Numbered from the stretch's first letter, positions 28,701-37,515 are shown. The stretch is DNA of 64,000 bases from Rhodanobacter spathiphylli B39 (GCF_000264295.1 NZ_AJXT01000003.1:1-64000), one strand, 5' to 3'. The notes: generated by a model from the letters alone, not told the origin. Numbers and translations: made by a program.

Positions 28701-29282
28701 ACGACACCCGTCACCGTCGACGACATGCCGTCCGAAAGCCCGACGCTGGCATCGGCACCGGAGCCCGCGCGAGATGTTCCCCCACCGCCGCCTCCGCCGC
28801 CGCCGCCCGAAACGGCAACGCCGCCACCGGTCCGGACGGCACGCCCGACTGCTGCCGCCACCACGGTCGCCCACGCCTCACCGGCGAACGCCGCCACCCT
28901 GGCCGACGCCGCACGCCGCGCCTGCACCCAGGGCATCTCGCGCCGTTTCGTGGTCTATGCGCAGATCTACGACGAGGCCGAGCGCGCCGCAGCCGAGACC
29001 CTGCTGCCCCAGCTGCGCGACCTGGGCGTGGCCACGCCCGGCATCGAGAACGTCACCGCCAGCGCCGCCAGCCGTGGCCGCACCCTGCCGTTCCAGTGGC
29101 ACGTGCCCACCGTGCTCTACAGCGATGCCGGCACCCAGTGCGCGTCGGCGATCAGCGCATGGATGGGCGCCACCCGTCCGTTCGACTCGCCCCGCGCGCC
29201 CCAGGCCGTGCCGTTCCCGCTCTCCATCCGCGGCGAACCGAACGTGATCGAGCTGTGGATTCCCGCCACGGCGAAACCCTGA
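25767..29282 (+). CDS. Giant patatin-like phospholipase with integral membrane domain
   Basis: 1171 residues from the ATG at 25767, with GGGGGAGAG nine bases upstream. The patatin core is split. The oxyanion glycine loop LSGGGVRS (42-49) and nucleophile Ser76 in TVSGGG come first; the usual first Gly of GxSxG is Thr here. The catalytic Asp622 is in DGGHFDNTG. Between them lie about 250 residues with six to eight hydrophobic spans (about 145-400). Another membrane span is near 820-840, then a poly-Pro stretch near 1005-1020 and a soluble tail (about 1050-1171). It probably hydrolyses membrane lipids in situ. It is divergent from pssA. Confidence 0.85.
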   Translation: MNQNGEAPPSPGEPASTEAQLFGMRRDRAGVEPQAPHAGLALSGGGVRSATFCLGLLRALARNGVLHRFDYLSTVSGGGYIGAAFGRLFNAATTPQRVEQGLANDRSLLLWWLRSNGRYLTPAGAGDLLQAATGQLRGFVATQFEIAVLLALLASAVVLPHLLCYPVYAQHLPWLTVNLWWLGLVPLGWLSAACAFAYWWARDPEDGSLAGDLAIVVVTAALGGGLLWLAPPLDSSHGPGLMQVAGVILLAIPLAWLWTRVRGSQPAQDRVRYTISLTFLLKCLLLLLLLGVADLLGWFLAWLLESGALRAPGWNGAGMIALLVAVARFALPALQPHNDKPSLARLPLALIANLCGLLLLGLLLLFWLSALQYLLFFMGTTTSAPAAWLRWLAVVVPCLAYAGLTGRNLQAINRSSLHAFYRSRIARTYVAVGNQPVAVAGPTRFPVSPLQSTDSASAQAVVKVTELLDHDDVALPDYTPHLHGGPIHLINCCINQTVDDRTEAFNADRKGICLTVGPFGVETGTRPARTQPAGAGETLQGTTLAEWIAISGAAAGSGMGSMTRPGVAVLTFLSGLRLGYWWRNRLGKPSLSWSWLGKSRAALQEMLARFPGLQGPVWYLSDGGHFDNTGVYALLKRELKLIVLADCGADPNYLFADVENLVRKARIDYAAIIEFIDPASLAPGTVEPALLARLGTPDSVMPGPGTQSLLLARIRYQSGNTGALLVVKPRQPADSPLDIVGYANRDMRFPQQGTEDQFFDEAQWESYCQLGELLGRPLDRAILDALPALALDGVAASIGPLAPDVQKSAMSLRQRVTATVGASLGLSAIAGLALAGWQAWDAHLKQGIEQQKLVTEAARDLGKAIGDDAAFDGSMDASVQLFRAQAGPPPYPDSIRLMVDGLVDSLQAKCAKLPPGQLALNCNNDLTILGGAPSLTRWERAMVGYRDWPPVVALDPDAPVVAGANPSPDSATTTSATDTTPVTVDDMPSESPTLASAPEPARDVPPPPPPPPPPETATPPPVRTARPTAAATTVAHASPANAATLADAARRACTQGISRRFVVYAQIYDEAERAAAETLLPQLRDLGVATPGIENVTASAASRGRTLPFQWHVPTVLYSDAGTQCASAISAWMGATRPFDSPRAPQAVPFPLSIRGEPNVIELWIPATAKP

Positions 29283-29350
29283 CTGCCCCGTGAGGCCACT
29301 CAACGCGGGGGTGCGTGGGGGCCGGCCTGGCGACTCCGTGCTGGATCGGG

Positions 29351-29749
29351 TCAGTGCCGGATCGGGAAGGTCTGCGCGTTGCCGGGCGTCGAATTCGGCG
29401 CGGCATGGCCCGCCGGGTTGGCGCTCGGCACGCGCGCACCGCACTGATACGCGCCCCAGGGCTGCGATCCCGCGTCGGGTTCGGCCAGCGGCTTGATCGT
29501 GTCGGCATTCATCTTGGCGGCCTCGTTGCGGGCCAGCACTTCGAGTTCGTCGCGCACCTTGATGTCGTTGCGGTCGACCGGGCCGACGTGATCCATCACC
29601 GAGACGGTGACCTTGCCCAGGTCGCGACAGGCCGAGACGTCGCCGCTCCAGGCGGTGCGCACGTTCTTCGCCGCCGGGTCCATGGTGATGCCCCAGTTGC
29701 AGGCGCTCAGCAGCAACACGGGGACGAGCAACAGCAGGGTCTTGCGCAT
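29351..29749 (-). CDS. DUF4156-like lipoprotein
   Basis: 132 residues from the ATG at 29749 with GGAG six bases upstream. A lipoprotein signal (LLLSAC, Cys17) gives a lipid-anchored periplasmic protein. The short domain that follows (VRTAWSGDVSACRDLGKVTV, later LEVLARNEAAKMNADTI and a closing WGAYQC) fits the DUF4156 family of unknown function. Two further cysteines may form a disulfide. It is the next gene after the M16 protease on the same strand, with two hairpins between them. Confidence 0.75.
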   Translation of the reverse strand: MRKTLLLLVPVLLLSACNWGITMDPAAKNVRTAWSGDVSACRDLGKVTVSVMDHVGPVDRNDIKVRDELEVLARNEAAKMNADTIKPLAEPDAGSQPWGAYQCGARVPSANPAGHAAPNSTPGNAQTFPIRH

Positions 29750-29783
29750 GGAGGGCTCCGCAACAGTGACTTGGAATATGGAA

Positions 29784-29809
29784 GAGGCCGGACCTTGCGA
29801 TCCGGCCTC
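29784..29809 (-). terminator. Hairpin with T-rich tail after the M16 protease gene
   Basis: GAGGCCGGA (29784-29792) pairs with TCCGGCCTC (29801-29809), 9 bp, loop CCTTGCGA. Read on the minus strand it is followed by TTCCATATTCC, a weak T-rich tail. Confidence 0.55.
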
Positions 29810-29854
29810 CATCGTAACGCGGTGGCGCGGACGCGTCCCGCGGCGGCCGCACGA

Positions 29855-29886
29855 CATGCGGCGCCGGTTCATGCCGGCGCCGCATG
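29855..29886 (-). terminator. Strong hairpin directly after the M16 protease stop codon
   Basis: CATGCGGCGCCGG (29855-29867) and CCGGCGCCGCATG (29874-29886) form a perfect 13-bp stem with a 6-nt loop, five bases after the stop codon at 29892. There is no T-run, so Rho-dependent termination or 3'-end protection is more likely than intrinsic termination. Confidence 0.5.
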
Positions 29887-29891
29887 CAGGC

Positions 29892-32768
29892 TCACCTGGC
29901 CGGCTTCGCCGCCACCGGCTTGCCGTCGGCATCGAGCACCTGCACCTGGCCGAGCTTGAGCGCACGGATCGGCGACTCGATCTTCGCCAGGTCGCCGACG
30001 ATCACCCAGGTCAGCTGATCCGGGTGGATGATCTGCTTCGCCGCCGCCTCCACCGCGCCGTCGGTCTGTCCCTCGATGCGCGACTTCAGGGTCTGCACGT
30101 AGTCATCCGGGCGGTTGTACAGGGCGATGCCCTGCATCGCATCCATCACCGCCGAGGTGGTCTGGTACTCGCCCGGCATGCTGCGCACGTCGCCGACCTT
30201 GACCTTGCTGATCTCGGCGTCGGTCAGCGGCTTGTCGCCGATCACGCCGTTGGCCTCCTTCAGCATCTCGGCAATCGATGGCGCGGTCTTGTCGGTCTGC
30301 ACCGGCGCGTACAGCATGAACGGACGCTGCCCCACCGCGTTCTGCAGGAAGCTGAAGGCGCCGTAGGCCCAGTGCTTGTCCTCGCGCAGGTTCATGTTGA
30401 GACGCGAGGTGAAGGTGCCGCCGAAGGCACCGTTCATGGTCTGGATTTCCAGGTTGTTGGCCGCTTCGGTGGAAGGCGCCAGGCTGCCGGCAAGGATCAG
30501 CGTCTGCTGCGCTCCGGGACGATCGACCAGGAACACGCGCGCCTGCTGCGGCGGCGTGACCTGGCCGATGTTCTTCACCGGCACCTTGCCGGCCGGTGCC
30601 TTCCAGTCCCCGAACACCGCGTTCAACTGCGGGATGATCTGGTCCAGCGTGGTGTCGCCGGCGACCAGGATCTTGACGTTGTCCGGGCGGATGTAGTCGT
30701 CCATGAAGCTGCGCATGTCGGCCGCGGTCAGCGACTTGATCGACGCCTCGGTGCCCGAACCGGTGAACGGGATCGCGTAGGCGTGGTCCTTGCCGTACAG
30801 CAGCGGCGGCAGGGTCCGCAGGGCGATGCCGGTGGGCTGGCTCTTTTCCTGCGCGATGCGCGCCAGCCACTGGCCACGCAGGCGACTGGTGTCGCCGTCA
30901 CGGAAGGCCGGATTGCGCACGATGTCGGCGAACAGGTCGAGCGAGGGCTTGAGCTGGTCATCGAGTGCATTGAGCGAGGCGTTGCAGTAATCCAGCCCGC
31001 AACCGCTGGCGATGATCGCGCCCAGACGCTGCTTGCGCTTGGCGATCTCCACCGAGTCCAGGCTGCTGGTGCCTTCGTCGAGCATGTTCATGGTGAAGCT
31101 GGAGGTGCCCAGCTTGCGCCCCTGGTCGGCGGCGAAACCCGCGTCGAACAGCAGCTGCAACTGCACCGCCGGCACGGTGTGGCGTTCGGCCAGGACCACC
31201 TCGATGCCGTTGTCGAGCTTGCCGCGTTGCAGCTTCGGGAAGCTGAGGTCGGGGAAGCTGCTGACCTCGGGCACGCCCTTGCCGCGATCGACGTCGCTGG
31301 CCACCGTCTTGAAGTCGCCCCTGGCTGAAAGCACCGGCGCCGGCGCACCCTTGGCGGCGGCACGACCGGCCATCTTGGCCATGTCGGTGGCGTCGACCTT
31401 GCCCGGCACGACGGTCAAGGTGTAGTCGCCCTTGCTGATCCACTTGTCGGCCACCGCCTTAACGCTGGCCGGGGTCGCCGCCATGAACGCGTTGAAGTCC
31501 TTCAGGTACTGCCCCGGATCACCGTGATACAGCTGGCCCTGGGCGAGAATCGAAGCCTGCGTGTTGACCTTTTCCAGGCCGCGCACGAAGGAGGCACGCG
31601 TCTCGGTCTTCACCCGCGCCAGTTCGTCGGCGGTGGGGCCGGTCTTCAGGAATTTCTGCCACTCGTCGGCGATGGCGGCCTCGACCTTCGCCGGATCGAC
31701 ACCCTTCTTCACGTCCACCTGCAGGTTGAACATGCTGGCCAGCACATGCTGCTCGACGTCGACCGAGACATCGTCGGCCAGCTTGTCCTGGTAGACCAGC
31801 CGCTGGTAGAGCCGCGAGGTCTTGCTGCCGCCGAGCACGGCGGCGGCCAGTTCCAGCAGGTTCTCGTCGTTGCTGCCGCGACCGGGCACGTTCCACTCGC
31901 GGTAGATGCGGGTCTGCGCCACGTTGTCGGTCATCGTGCCCCGGGTGGAGCTGTCGCGCGGCGCGATCCACGGCTGCGGCCGCGGCACCTGGGGGCCGGC
32001 GGCGATGTCGCCGAAATACTTCTGCATCTTTTCCTTCGCCACCGCCGGCGTGATGTCGCCGGACAGCACCACCACCGTGTTCGCCGCGCCGTAGTAGTCG
32101 CGGAACCACTGCTTGACGTCGCCCAGCGAGGCGGCGTTCAAGTCGTCCATCGAGCCGATGGTGTCGTGGTGGTAGGGATGGTTGGCCGGGAACGCCTCGG
32201 CCTGGATCAGCTCGCCGGCACGGCCGTATGGCTGGTTCTCGCCCTGGCGCTTCTCGTTCTGCACCACGCCGCGCTGCTCGTCCAGCTGCGGCTGGCCGAT
32301 CGCGCCCAGCAGGTGCCCCATGCGGTCGGATTCCATCCACAGCGCCATGTCCAGCGCACTGGTCGGCACCGTCTCGAAGTAGTTGGTGCGATCGAGCCAG
32401 GTGGTGCCGTTCTGGTCGGTGGAGCCGGCCAGTTCGAACGGCTTGAAGTATTCGTCCTTGTGGTTCTCCGAGCCCTGGAACATCAGGTGCTCGAACAGGT
32501 GCGCGAAACCGGTCTTGCCCTTCGGCTCATACGACGAACCGACGTGATACCAGACGCTGACCGCCACCACCGGCGCCTTGTGGTCTTCGTGCACCACCAC
32601 GGTGAGGCCGTTGGGCAGGGTGAAACGGCTGTAGGCCAGCTCGGGACTCTGCTGCGAGGCGGCGGCAGTCGTCGCGGCGGCGGCAGCGGGAGCGGCCCAT
32701 GCCAGCGGCATGCCGCCAGCCAGGGTGAGCGCGCCGGCGATCAGCAGGGCGAGTGGTTTCTTTGTCAC
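29892..32768 (-). CDS. M16 family zinc metallopeptidase, two-domain (pitrilysin-like)
   Basis: 958 residues with a signal peptide (about 1-26). The first M16 domain holds the inverted zinc motif HLFEH (90-94) and the downstream Glu region. The second domain (about 500-950) begins at the PKLQRGKLDNGIEVVLAERH segment and lacks HxxEH, as expected for the inactive half that closes the peptide chamber. It degrades peptides in the periplasm. A start with AACCTCC-type pairing (GGAGG) lies upstream of the ATG at 32768. Confidence 0.93.
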   Translation of the reverse strand: MTKKPLALLIAGALTLAGGMPLAWAAPAAAAATTAAASQQSPELAYSRFTLPNGLTVVVHEDHKAPVVAVSVWYHVGSSYEPKGKTGFAHLFEHLMFQGSENHKDEYFKPFELAGSTDQNGTTWLDRTNYFETVPTSALDMALWMESDRMGHLLGAIGQPQLDEQRGVVQNEKRQGENQPYGRAGELIQAEAFPANHPYHHDTIGSMDDLNAASLGDVKQWFRDYYGAANTVVVLSGDITPAVAKEKMQKYFGDIAAGPQVPRPQPWIAPRDSSTRGTMTDNVAQTRIYREWNVPGRGSNDENLLELAAAVLGGSKTSRLYQRLVYQDKLADDVSVDVEQHVLASMFNLQVDVKKGVDPAKVEAAIADEWQKFLKTGPTADELARVKTETRASFVRGLEKVNTQASILAQGQLYHGDPGQYLKDFNAFMAATPASVKAVADKWISKGDYTLTVVPGKVDATDMAKMAGRAAAKGAPAPVLSARGDFKTVASDVDRGKGVPEVSSFPDLSFPKLQRGKLDNGIEVVLAERHTVPAVQLQLLFDAGFAADQGRKLGTSSFTMNMLDEGTSSLDSVEIAKRKQRLGAIIASGCGLDYCNASLNALDDQLKPSLDLFADIVRNPAFRDGDTSRLRGQWLARIAQEKSQPTGIALRTLPPLLYGKDHAYAIPFTGSGTEASIKSLTAADMRSFMDDYIRPDNVKILVAGDTTLDQIIPQLNAVFGDWKAPAGKVPVKNIGQVTPPQQARVFLVDRPGAQQTLILAGSLAPSTEAANNLEIQTMNGAFGGTFTSRLNMNLREDKHWAYGAFSFLQNAVGQRPFMLYAPVQTDKTAPSIAEMLKEANGVIGDKPLTDAEISKVKVGDVRSMPGEYQTTSAVMDAMQGIALYNRPDDYVQTLKSRIEGQTDGAVEAAAKQIIHPDQLTWVIVGDLAKIESPIRALKLGQVQVLDADGKPVAAKPAR

Positions 32769-32900
32769 GGTGAACCTCCTGTTTCACGGATAAGTCGACA
32801 CAGGCTAGCGGCGCGGGACGGGTGTCGCAAATGACTTGCGGCAGGGTACGCCGGGGGCGTCCGCCAGCGTGTCCGGCTGTCCGGCGGCGGTCGACAGCGG

Positions 32901-32912
32901 TGTCCGCGGACA
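32901..32912. promoter_or_regulatory. Possible enhancer-binding-protein site (TGTCCGCGGACA)
   Basis: A perfect 12-bp palindrome 67 bp upstream of a sigma-54 promoter. Partial TGTCCGG copies lie just upstream (about 32868-32882). Sigma-54 activators bind such palindromes in this position range; which activator would bind is unknown. Confidence 0.4.
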
Positions 32913-32978
32913 GGATTGCCGGCCCGAAGCCACCGTGATGACCGCGTCAAATCAAGCACTTGGAGCGTTTGCAACCGT

Positions 32979-32994
32979 TGGCACGCGGATTGCT
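32979..32994 (+). promoter_or_regulatory. Sigma-54 (RpoN) promoter
   Basis: TGGCAC (32979-32984), five bases, then TTGCT (32990-32994) matches the -24/-12 consensus TGGCAC-N5-TTGCW at every defined position. It points to the small membrane-protein gene at 33042, which would have a leader of about 35 nt. Confidence 0.75.
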
Positions 32995-33041
32995 CTCTTG
33001 TCCGTGCAGGGACTCTTCCCCCATTCGTCGGAGACAAGCTC

Positions 33042-33263
33042 ATGAAATTCGAAACCCTGATGTTGCGCGGACTGTTCATCGCCTGCCTGGCGGTATGCGG
33101 CCTGATCTTCGGCGCCATGGTGACCACCACGCCCGCCTCGGTACGGCTGGCCGGCAGCCATTCGCTGCGGACGATCCTGCTGGCGGCGCCGAGCAGTTGC
33201 GCCTTGCCGCCCGACGGCGTGATGTGCGCCCAGCTCGGCACGGCGTCGCCGCTCAACGGTTGA
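33042..33263 (+). CDS. Small membrane or exported protein, unknown function
   Basis: 73 residues with GGAG eight bases before the ATG. One hydrophobic helix (about 9-28, LFIACLAVCGLIFGAMV) could be a membrane anchor or a signal. A 45-residue tail follows with two cysteines (in SSCALPP and VMCAQL) that could form a disulfide outside the cytoplasm. I recognise no family. A consensus sigma-54 promoter 48 bp upstream supports that the gene is real and conditionally expressed. It precedes trmL by 32 nt. Confidence 0.65.
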   Translation: MKFETLMLRGLFIACLAVCGLIFGAMVTTTPASVRLAGSHSLRTILLAAPSSCALPPDGVMCAQLGTASPLNG

Positions 33264-33295
33264 TCCCGGGCGATGCCGTACGGCGATAATGGCGG

Positions 33296-33769
33296 ATGCT
33301 CCACGTCATCCTGTTCAATCCCGAGATCCCGCCGAACACCGGCAACGTGATTCGCCTGTGCGCGAACACCGGCGCTGGGCTGCATCTGATCCGTCCGCTG
33401 GGCTTCGAACTTGACGATGCCCGCCTGCGCCGCGCCGGGCTGGACTACCACGAGTACGCAAGGCTCGCGGTGCACGACGACCTGGCCAGTTGCCTTGATG
33501 CGATCGGCGCGCCCCGGGTGTTCGCCTTCACCACCCGCGGCCGTGTCGCCCATGTGGAGGCGCGTTTTGCCGACGGCGACGCCCTGCTGTTCGGCTGCGA
33601 AACCGCCGGACTGCCGGCAGCCGTGCTCGAGGCGATTCCCGCCGAGCAACGCCTGCGCCTGCCGATGCGTCCGGACAGCCGCAGCCTGAACCTGTCGAAC
33701 ACGGTGGCCGTGGCCGTCTACGAGGCATGGCGGCAGCTCGGCTTCGTCGGAGCCGGCAGCCAGGAATAG
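33296..33769 (+). CDS. trmL: tRNA (cytidine/uridine-2'-O-)-methyltransferase TrmL
   Basis: 157 residues, a minimal SPOUT-class enzyme. Conserved pieces are the N-terminal [37 protein letters not shown], and the C-terminal trefoil-knot segment [17 protein letters not shown]. TrmL methylates the ribose at the wobble position of tRNA-Leu isoacceptors. Its TAG stop codon lies inside the left arm (GGAATAGGGAATCGG) of a palindromic repeat (33763-33859). Confidence 0.95.
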   Translation: MLHVILFNPEIPPNTGNVIRLCANTGAGLHLIRPLGFELDDARLRRAGLDYHEYARLAVHDDLASCLDAIGAPRVFAFTTRGRVAHVEARFADGDALLFGCETAGLPAAVLEAIPAEQRLRLPMRPDSRSLNLSNTVAVAVYEAWRQLGFVGAGSQE

Positions 33770-33859
33770 GGAATCGGCAGAGCGCTCTTCCGCGAGATTG
33801 AAAGGGACGTGCGCCGCTGCTTTGCCCTTAGCCTGTCCGATTCCCGATTCCCCATTCCC
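33763..33859. repeat. GGAATAGGGAATCGG / CCGATTCCCCATTCCC inverted repeat
   Basis: The left arm (33763-33777) is complementary to the right arm (33837-33859, CCGATTCCCGATTCCCCATTCCC), separated by about 60 nt. The arms are strand-asymmetric (purine-rich against pyrimidine-rich). It looks like a dispersed palindrome of the kind common in xanthomonads. It contains the trmL stop codon and ends 34 nt before ubiJ. Confidence 0.65.
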
Positions 33860-33893
33860 GACGGCGCCCGCGCCGCCCCGCTACAATCGGCAG

Positions 33894-34544
33894 ATGAACG
33901 CCGCCACCCCCAACTCCTGGTTGCCGCAACCGCTGCGCAAGCTTGCCGGCCGAGCGCTGGAAACCGCGCTGAACCACACCTTGTCGCTCGATCCGGACAC
34001 GCAGCAGAAGCTGGCCGCGCTGCATGGACGCAGCGTGCAGTTGCATCTGCGCGGACCCGAGATCGCGTTGGCCATCACCGTCGAGGACGCCCGCCTCAAG
34101 GTGGGCCCACCGCAGGCCGATGACCAGCTGAAGGTCGCCGCCTCACCGGGCAGTCTGCTGGCGATGATGTTCCGCCGCGACGACGACGGCATCGCTCCGG
34201 GCAAGGTGGAGATCGCCGGCGATGCCGAGCTGGCGCGCCGGCTGGAAAAGCTGGCCAGCAAGTTCGCTCCCGATTTCGAGGAGGCGTTCACGCGCACGTT
34301 CGGCGACGTGCTTGGCGTGCCGCTGGCCAGGACGGTGCGCAAGGGCCTGGCCCACGCCCGCGAAACCGCCAGCCACCTCACCGAGGATGGCGCGGACTGG
34401 TTGCGCGACGAGGCGCGCGTGGCGATGGCGCCGGGCGAGGTGGAGGGTTTCCTCGACGGCGTGGACGAGCTGCGTGAACGCAGCGAACGACTCGAATCGC
34501 GCGTGCAGCGGCTGCTGCAGCGCGTGTCGGGCAACGCCGCGTGA
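33894..34544 (+). CDS. ubiJ: Ubiquinone biosynthesis accessory factor UbiJ (SCP2 domain)
   Basis: 216 residues. The N-terminal SCP2-like lipid-binding domain (about 15-115; [19 protein letters not shown], then [12 protein letters not shown]) is followed by a helical C-terminal part with a coiled coil ([17 protein letters not shown]). UbiJ binds ubiquinone intermediates and organises the soluble Ubi complex together with UbiK. It overlaps ubiB by four bases (GTGA), so the pair is translationally coupled. The ATG at 33894 is chosen from the domain start. Confidence 0.9.
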   Translation: MNAATPNSWLPQPLRKLAGRALETALNHTLSLDPDTQQKLAALHGRSVQLHLRGPEIALAITVEDARLKVGPPQADDQLKVAASPGSLLAMMFRRDDDGIAPGKVEIAGDAELARRLEKLASKFAPDFEEAFTRTFGDVLGVPLARTVRKGLAHARETASHLTEDGADWLRDEARVAMAPGEVEGFLDGVDELRERSERLESRVQRLLQRVSGNAA

Positions 34545-36190
34545 CGCCGCTGAAGGTCGTGCCGCGGCTGCTGCGGGTCGCCTCGGTGTTGCTGGCGTAC
34601 CGGCTCGACGAACTGGTCGACGCGGCGCATCTCTATCGTCCGCTGAAGCTGCTGAGGCCGCTGGTGGCGAAGCCCCGCGTCGACATCCGCGGCTTGCCGC
34701 GCGGCGCGCGCCTGCGTCATGCGCTGACCGAACTGGGGCCGATCTTCGTCAAGGCCGGCCAGGTGTTGTCGACCCGCCGCGACCTGGTGCCGGCCGACAT
34801 CGCCGATGAGCTGGCCCTGCTGCAGGACCAGGTCGCGCCGTTCCCGGGCAGCGAAGCACGCGCGATCGTCGAGCAGGAACTGAAACTGCCGATTGGCCGT
34901 CTCTACGCCCAATTCGATGAAACACCGCTGGCCTCCGCCTCGATCGCCCAGGTGCATGCCGCCACCCTGCACGACGGCCGCGAAGTGGTGGTCAAGGTGC
35001 TGCGCCCGGGCATCGATGCGCAGATCAGCCGCGACGTGAAGCTGCTGCGTTCGCTGGGCGAACTGGCCCAGCGCTGGCACCCGAACGCCGACAAGATCCG
35101 CCCGCTGGACGTGGTGGCCGAAGTCGAGAAGATGCTGGAGAACGAGCTGGACCTGCAGCGCGAAGGCGCCAGCGCCAGCCTGCTCCGGCGCAACTTCGCC
35201 AGCGGCGTGGACCTCTACGTGCCCGAGGTGCACTGGGACCTGACCGCCACCCGCGTGCTCACCCTGGAACGGGTGCACGGCCTCAGCAGCGACGACATCG
35301 CCGCGATCGACGCCGCCGGACTCGACCGCAAGGCGCTTGCCGTCAAGGGCGTGCGGGTGTTCTACGAGCAGGTGTTCCGCGACAACTTCTTCCACGCCGA
35401 CGCCCACCCCGGCAACATCTGGGTCGACCCGGCGCGCACCGATGAACCGCGCTTCATCGCGCTGGATTTCGGCATCATGGGTTCGCTGCCCGAAGCCGAC
35501 CAGTACTGGCTGGCGCAGAACTTCATCGCGCTGTTCGAACGCGACTATGCCCGCATCGCCAAGTTGCACGTGGACGCGGGCTGGATGCCTGCCGACGTGC
35601 GCCTGGACGAGCTGGAAGCCGCCGTGCGCACGGTGTGCGAGCCGTACTTCACCCGTCCGCTGTCGCAGATCTCGCTGGCCGAGCTGGTCGTGAAGCTGTT
35701 CCAGACTGCGCGCCGTTTCGAGCTGACCCTGCAGCCGCAGCTGATCCTGCTGCAGAAGACCCTGCTCAACATCGAGGGCGTGGGCCGCATGCTCGATCCG
35801 GAGATCGACATCTGGGCGGTGGCGCACCCGGTGCTGAAACGCATCCTGCGCGAGCGCTACAGCCCGTTGCGCACCTTGCGCGAAGTGCGCAAGCGGTTGC
35901 CCGAATGGCTGCACGAGGCACCGCAATTCCCCGAGCTGGTGCGCGACGCACTGCGCCAGATCGGTCGCGGCGAACGGCGCGTGCTGAGCGACCCGCTGGC
36001 GCTGAAACTGAGCCTGGACAACGCCCGACGCCAGCACAAGCTGATTGCCTGCGGTCTGCTCGGCAGCACGCTGCTGATCGGCGCGACCCTGCTGGGCACG
36101 CTGTCGCCGCACCACGGCATCTGGCCGCCTCTCGGCACCGGCGTCGCCGGCCTGCTGGCCTTCGCGATCGGCTGGCCGCGCGCGCGCTGA
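34541..36190 (+). CDS. ubiB: Ubiquinone biosynthesis regulatory ATPase/kinase-like UbiB
   Basis: 549 residues starting at a GTG that overlaps the ubiJ stop. The UbiB-specific KxGQ motif is at 71-74 ([14 protein letters not shown]), followed by the Ala-rich loop ASIAQVHAA, the metal-binding ALDFGIMG and two C-terminal membrane helices (about 500-545). UbiB is an atypical kinase/ATPase thought to extract hydrophobic precursors from the membrane. Its length matches the E. coli protein (546). Confidence 0.95.
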   Translation: MTPLKVVPRLLRVASVLLAYRLDELVDAAHLYRPLKLLRPLVAKPRVDIRGLPRGARLRHALTELGPIFVKAGQVLSTRRDLVPADIADELALLQDQVAPFPGSEARAIVEQELKLPIGRLYAQFDETPLASASIAQVHAATLHDGREVVVKVLRPGIDAQISRDVKLLRSLGELAQRWHPNADKIRPLDVVAEVEKMLENELDLQREGASASLLRRNFASGVDLYVPEVHWDLTATRVLTLERVHGLSSDDIAAIDAAGLDRKALAVKGVRVFYEQVFRDNFFHADAHPGNIWVDPARTDEPRFIALDFGIMGSLPEADQYWLAQNFIALFERDYARIAKLHVDAGWMPADVRLDELEAAVRTVCEPYFTRPLSQISLAELVVKLFQTARRFELTLQPQLILLQKTLLNIEGVGRMLDPEIDIWAVAHPVLKRILRERYSPLRTLREVRKRLPEWLHEAPQFPELVRDALRQIGRGERRVLSDPLALKLSLDNARRQHKLIACGLLGSTLLIGATLLGTLSPHHGIWPPLGTGVAGLLAFAIGWPRAR

Positions 36191-36211
36191 TTGCGGCGAG
36201 CGCACCGACCC

Positions 36212-36964
36212 ATGCTCGAGATCCTGTACCAGGACGACGCACTGATCGCGGTCAACAAGCCCGCGAACCTTGCCGTGCATCGCTCGAAGATGGTGGGCAA
36301 TGCCGAGGAATTCCTGATCGACCTGCTGCGCGAACAGATCGGCGACAACGTCTACCTGGCGCACCGGCTCGACCGCGCCACCAGTGGCGTGCTGCTGGTG
36401 GCGCGCAGCAAGGAGGTCGCCGCCGCGCTGGGCGAACAGTTCATGGCCCGCAGCATGCACAAGCAGTACCTGGTGGTGGTACGCGGCTGGCCCGAACCGG
36501 TCGAGGACGTGATCGACTATCCGCTGCCCGGCTCGCGCGAAACCGGCCCGCGCCGCGAGGCACGCACCCGCTACCGGCGCCTCGCTACCATCGAGGTGCC
36601 GATCGAACTGGGCCGCTATCCACAGCAGCGCTACGCGCTGGTTCTCGCCGAACCCGAAAGCGGCCGCTTCCGCCAGATCCGCAAGCACCTGGCGCATGTC
36701 CACCACCCGGTGATCGGCGATTGCCAGCACGGCCGCGGCGACCACAACCGCCTGTACAAGCAGCACTTCGGCTGCCATCGGATGCTGCTGCATGCATGGC
36801 GACTGGATTTCCACCACCCGGTCACCGGTGCGCCGATGCAGCTGGAAGCTCCGCTGGATCAGGCCTACACGCACCTGCTCGCTCGGTTCGGCTGGCCCCG
36901 GCCCGAAGACATCGTGGCGTCGCCGAACGATCTCCCGCCACTCCCCGGTTCGTCCCGGGCGTAG
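36212..36964 (+). CDS. truC: tRNA pseudouridine synthase C (TruC)
   Basis: 250 residues of the RluA/RsuA family. The catalytic motif HRLDRATSG (51-59) contains the nucleophilic Asp54. The distinctive RFRQIRKHLAHVHHPVIGD and GCHRMLLHAWRL segments follow. TruC makes pseudouridine at position 65 of several tRNAs. The ATG at 36212 is chosen by alignment with the family start. It follows ubiB by 21 nt on the same strand. Confidence 0.9.
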   Translation: MLEILYQDDALIAVNKPANLAVHRSKMVGNAEEFLIDLLREQIGDNVYLAHRLDRATSGVLLVARSKEVAAALGEQFMARSMHKQYLVVVRGWPEPVEDVIDYPLPGSRETGPRREARTRYRRLATIEVPIELGRYPQQRYALVLAEPESGRFRQIRKHLAHVHHPVIGDCQHGRGDHNRLYKQHFGCHRMLLHAWRLDFHHPVTGAPMQLEAPLDQAYTHLLARFGWPRPEDIVASPNDLPPLPGSSRA

Positions 36965-37092
36965 CCGCGCAGCGGCGAAACCGGAGAACGCGCGGCGCAG
37001 CGTTTCGACTCCACGGCTGCGGCACCGCGCTCGACGCGGTCGGGATCAGGCATCCCTCGCCCCGCCTTTCGCTTGCCCGTAAACTGCCAGGT

Positions 37093-37515
37093 ATGTTGAC
37101 CGTCAGCCACAGCATCGCCCTGCCCGAGTCCGAACTGGTCGAGCGCTTCCTGCGCGCCGACGGTCCGGGCGGGCAGCATGTGAACCGCACCGAGAGCGCG
37201 GTGGAACTGCGTTTCGACGTGGCCGGCTCACCGTCGCTGCCTGAGGAGATCCGCACGCGTCTGCTGCAGCGCCGCGATCGCCGGCTGACTGCCGAGGGCG
37301 TGCTGGTGATCCAGGGCCGCCGCTTCCGCGACCAGGGACGCAATCGCGATGACGTGCGCGAGCGGCTGGTGGAGATCATCCGCGGCGTGCTGGTGCCGCC
37401 GAAGAAGCGCCTGGCCACCCGCCCCACCCGCGCCTCGAAGGAACGTCGCCTGGTGGGCAAGCAGCAACGCGGCCAGATCAAGCAGTCCCGTTCACGCAAG
37501 CCGGATCTCGAATGA
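37093..37515 (+). CDS. arfB: Alternative ribosome-rescue factor B (ArfB/YaeJ), peptidyl-tRNA hydrolase
   Basis: 140 residues, matching E. coli ArfB (140). The GGQ motif (26-28, in DGPGGQHVNRTESAV) hydrolyses peptidyl-tRNA on stalled ribosomes. The Lys/Arg-rich tail (KKRLATRPTRASKERRLVGKQQ) threads into the empty mRNA channel. The TGA overlaps the ATG of the acyltransferase gene by four bases (ATGA), so these two are coupled. Confidence 0.95.
   Translation: MLTVSHSIALPESELVERFLRADGPGGQHVNRTESAVELRFDVAGSPSLPEEIRTRLLQRRDRRLTAEGVLVIQGRRFRDQGRNRDDVRERLVEIIRGVLVPPKKRLATRPTRASKERRLVGKQQRGQIKQSRSRKPDLE

Noticed and set aside
33881-36874. A 997-codon frame antisense to ubiJ, ubiB and truC
   Set aside because: The three sense genes have clear family motifs. 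The antisense protein is low-complexity His/Arg/Val-rich with no domain.
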